The position numbers and the translations under genes were made by a program. DNA of 64,000 nucleotides from Iris pallida. Lineage: Eukaryota > Streptophyta > Magnoliopsida > Asparagales > Iridaceae. Positions within the stretch are counted from its first letter, which is position 1. Each line of letters starts with the position of its first letter. The stretch spans positions 15,391,956 to 15,455,955 of the forward strand of contig JANAVB010002199.1 of NCBI GenBank assembly GCA_029216955.1, in the 5' to 3' direction. Under the pieces are notes generated by a model. The model made no database searches. It was not told the origin of the DNA and worked only from the letters and a program-made list of their open reading frames with translations. This document shows positions 63,187-64,000 of this stretch, one piece after another.

Positions 63187-63247
63187 GCACTAGTGGTCTA
63201 GTGGTAGAATAGTACCCTGGACCCGGGTTCGATTCCCGGCTGGTGCA
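63187..63247 (+). pseudogene. tRNA-Gly(GCC)-like sequence lacking the anticodon region
   Basis: The acceptor strands (GCACTAG ... CTGGTGC), D arm with A box (TGGTCTAGTGGTAGA) and T arm with B box (GGTTCGATTCC) match plant tRNA-Gly(GCC). It is 61 nt, not 71: the ten bases holding the second half of the anticodon loop and 3' anticodon stem, between TACCCTG and GACCCGGG, are absent. One acceptor base differs (C to T). A T run (63249-63256) follows and could end pol III transcription. It cannot be a functional tRNA. Confidence 0.85.
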
Positions 63248-64000
63248 AATTTTTTTAGACTACTTTGAAAGTCGTGTAACTGGTGGGACCAGGCGAGGAG
63301 ACAAGACAATGCCTGTCCCCCGCATTTATCGGGCAATATTGGAATGGGACCCACCGTTTTCCCTCCACTCCTCGTGGTCGTGTGGGGGCGGGACAGACTG
63401 ACTCTGACTGACTGACTGACACGGTAATCTTCATTCACTTGTCTTTTCATTATTTTCCCGCCTTCATTCGCCTTCTGTTTCTGTACTTGAAATTTAGGCT
63501 TTGGTATCCGCAAACCAAATATATAATTATATATACTAGTTACATATACGTATTTTACACTTTATACATAATTTAGTTAGAATATTAAAACGTCAGTTAT
63601 CGTCTTTTTATACTTTTTCAGGTGATTATTTATGTATGTATATATTTTTTTTACAATGTCAAATGATTCAAAGTACAAATTTTGTCCTTTTTCTAGTTTT
63701 CTATTAAGAAAAATAATTTTTGGAAAAAGGTAAGGATAATTTTTTTTACCATTGAAACATGAAAAGTTGTATAAAGAAAGGAAACTTGTATGTAAACTTT
63801 ATTGCTTTGACTCTTAAACATAAATGACATGCAAGTTGATATAATAATATCATATTTATAAAATATTCAATGGTATTTTAGGAATTCAAAAGTTTCACCA
63901 TAAAGTTTTTCTATTATATAGTAAAATAGATTTACCATGTGGTATGTTAGCTTAACTGATTGGTATGAAGGAGGGTTTTTTTCTTTTTTTTTGAAGTGTC
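63248..64000. other. Right-edge sequence, nothing recognised
   Basis: Includes a short (GACT)n run at about 63397-63419 and AT-rich DNA. The minus-strand ORF reading into the tRNA copy is an artefact. A gene beyond the edge cannot be excluded. Confidence 0.4.

Noticed and set aside
63190..63513. 107-codon minus-strand ORF
   Set aside because: Its C-terminal residues are the translated complement of the tRNA-Gly copy, a common false ORF.
61186..64000. A complete CACTA element at the right edge
   Set aside because: No inverted terminus, TTA duplication or second set of subterminal repeats found before the window ends.

Overview
This is plant nuclear DNA, almost certainly from a flowering plant. 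It has one intact host gene surrounded by mobile DNA: Ty3/gypsy chromoviruses, CACTA transposons, MITEs, SINEs and long (TA)n tracts. The gene is a subfamily-II ethylene receptor (EIN4/ETR2 type), coded on the + strand by two exons (13724-15457 and 19878-20414; 756 codons) separated by a 4.4-kb intron that holds its own insertions. Several receptor residues look monocot- or early-angiosperm-like, but I cannot fix the species.

Left flank (1-13042): an LTR-like segment cut by the window edge; the end of one CACTA element (to 3358); a SINE; then a nest. An array of 20-bp palindromes (5060-5302 and 12156-12594) is split by a complete CACTA element (5303-12155; TSD AAT). That element shows no transposase. 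It carries three large inverted repeats (6881-7853, 8381-9165, 9316-9991), and two of them contain captured pieces of plant genes: a B3 DNA-binding domain and a DUF674 protein.

Middle (20415-25004): downstream sequence of the receptor gene, Copia-like LTR remnants, a 42-base poly-C run and several MITEs.

Right half (25005-60995): one very large nest. The outermost member (LTR-A, minus strand, TSD GAGAT) inserted 4 bp from the end of a Tourist-like MITE (24564-61004, TSD TAA). Its left LTR was then hit by a solo LTR-C (26315-29408, TSD CAAAG) and by a pol-deleted LTR-B element (31511-38989, TSD GTGTC). Its right LTR was hit by a minus-strand solo LTR-B (46148-60470), which in turn received a full-length LTR-C chromovirus (46586-57731, TSD GCAAA). 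Only that last element keeps gag, protease, reverse transcriptase, RNase H, integrase and a chromodomain, and its frame is broken by two TGA codons. LTR-A and LTR-B keep gag but have lost nearly all of pol.

Far right (60996-64000): a CACTA 5' end, two tRNA-derived SINEs in microsatellites, and a tRNA-Gly(GCC) copy lacking exactly its anticodon region. No coding gene is recognisable there.

The receptor is the only likely functional host protein gene. The most unusual items are the hairpin-forming gene captures in the CACTA element, the palindrome array it split, and the family-specific short-word modules inside otherwise homologous LTRs.
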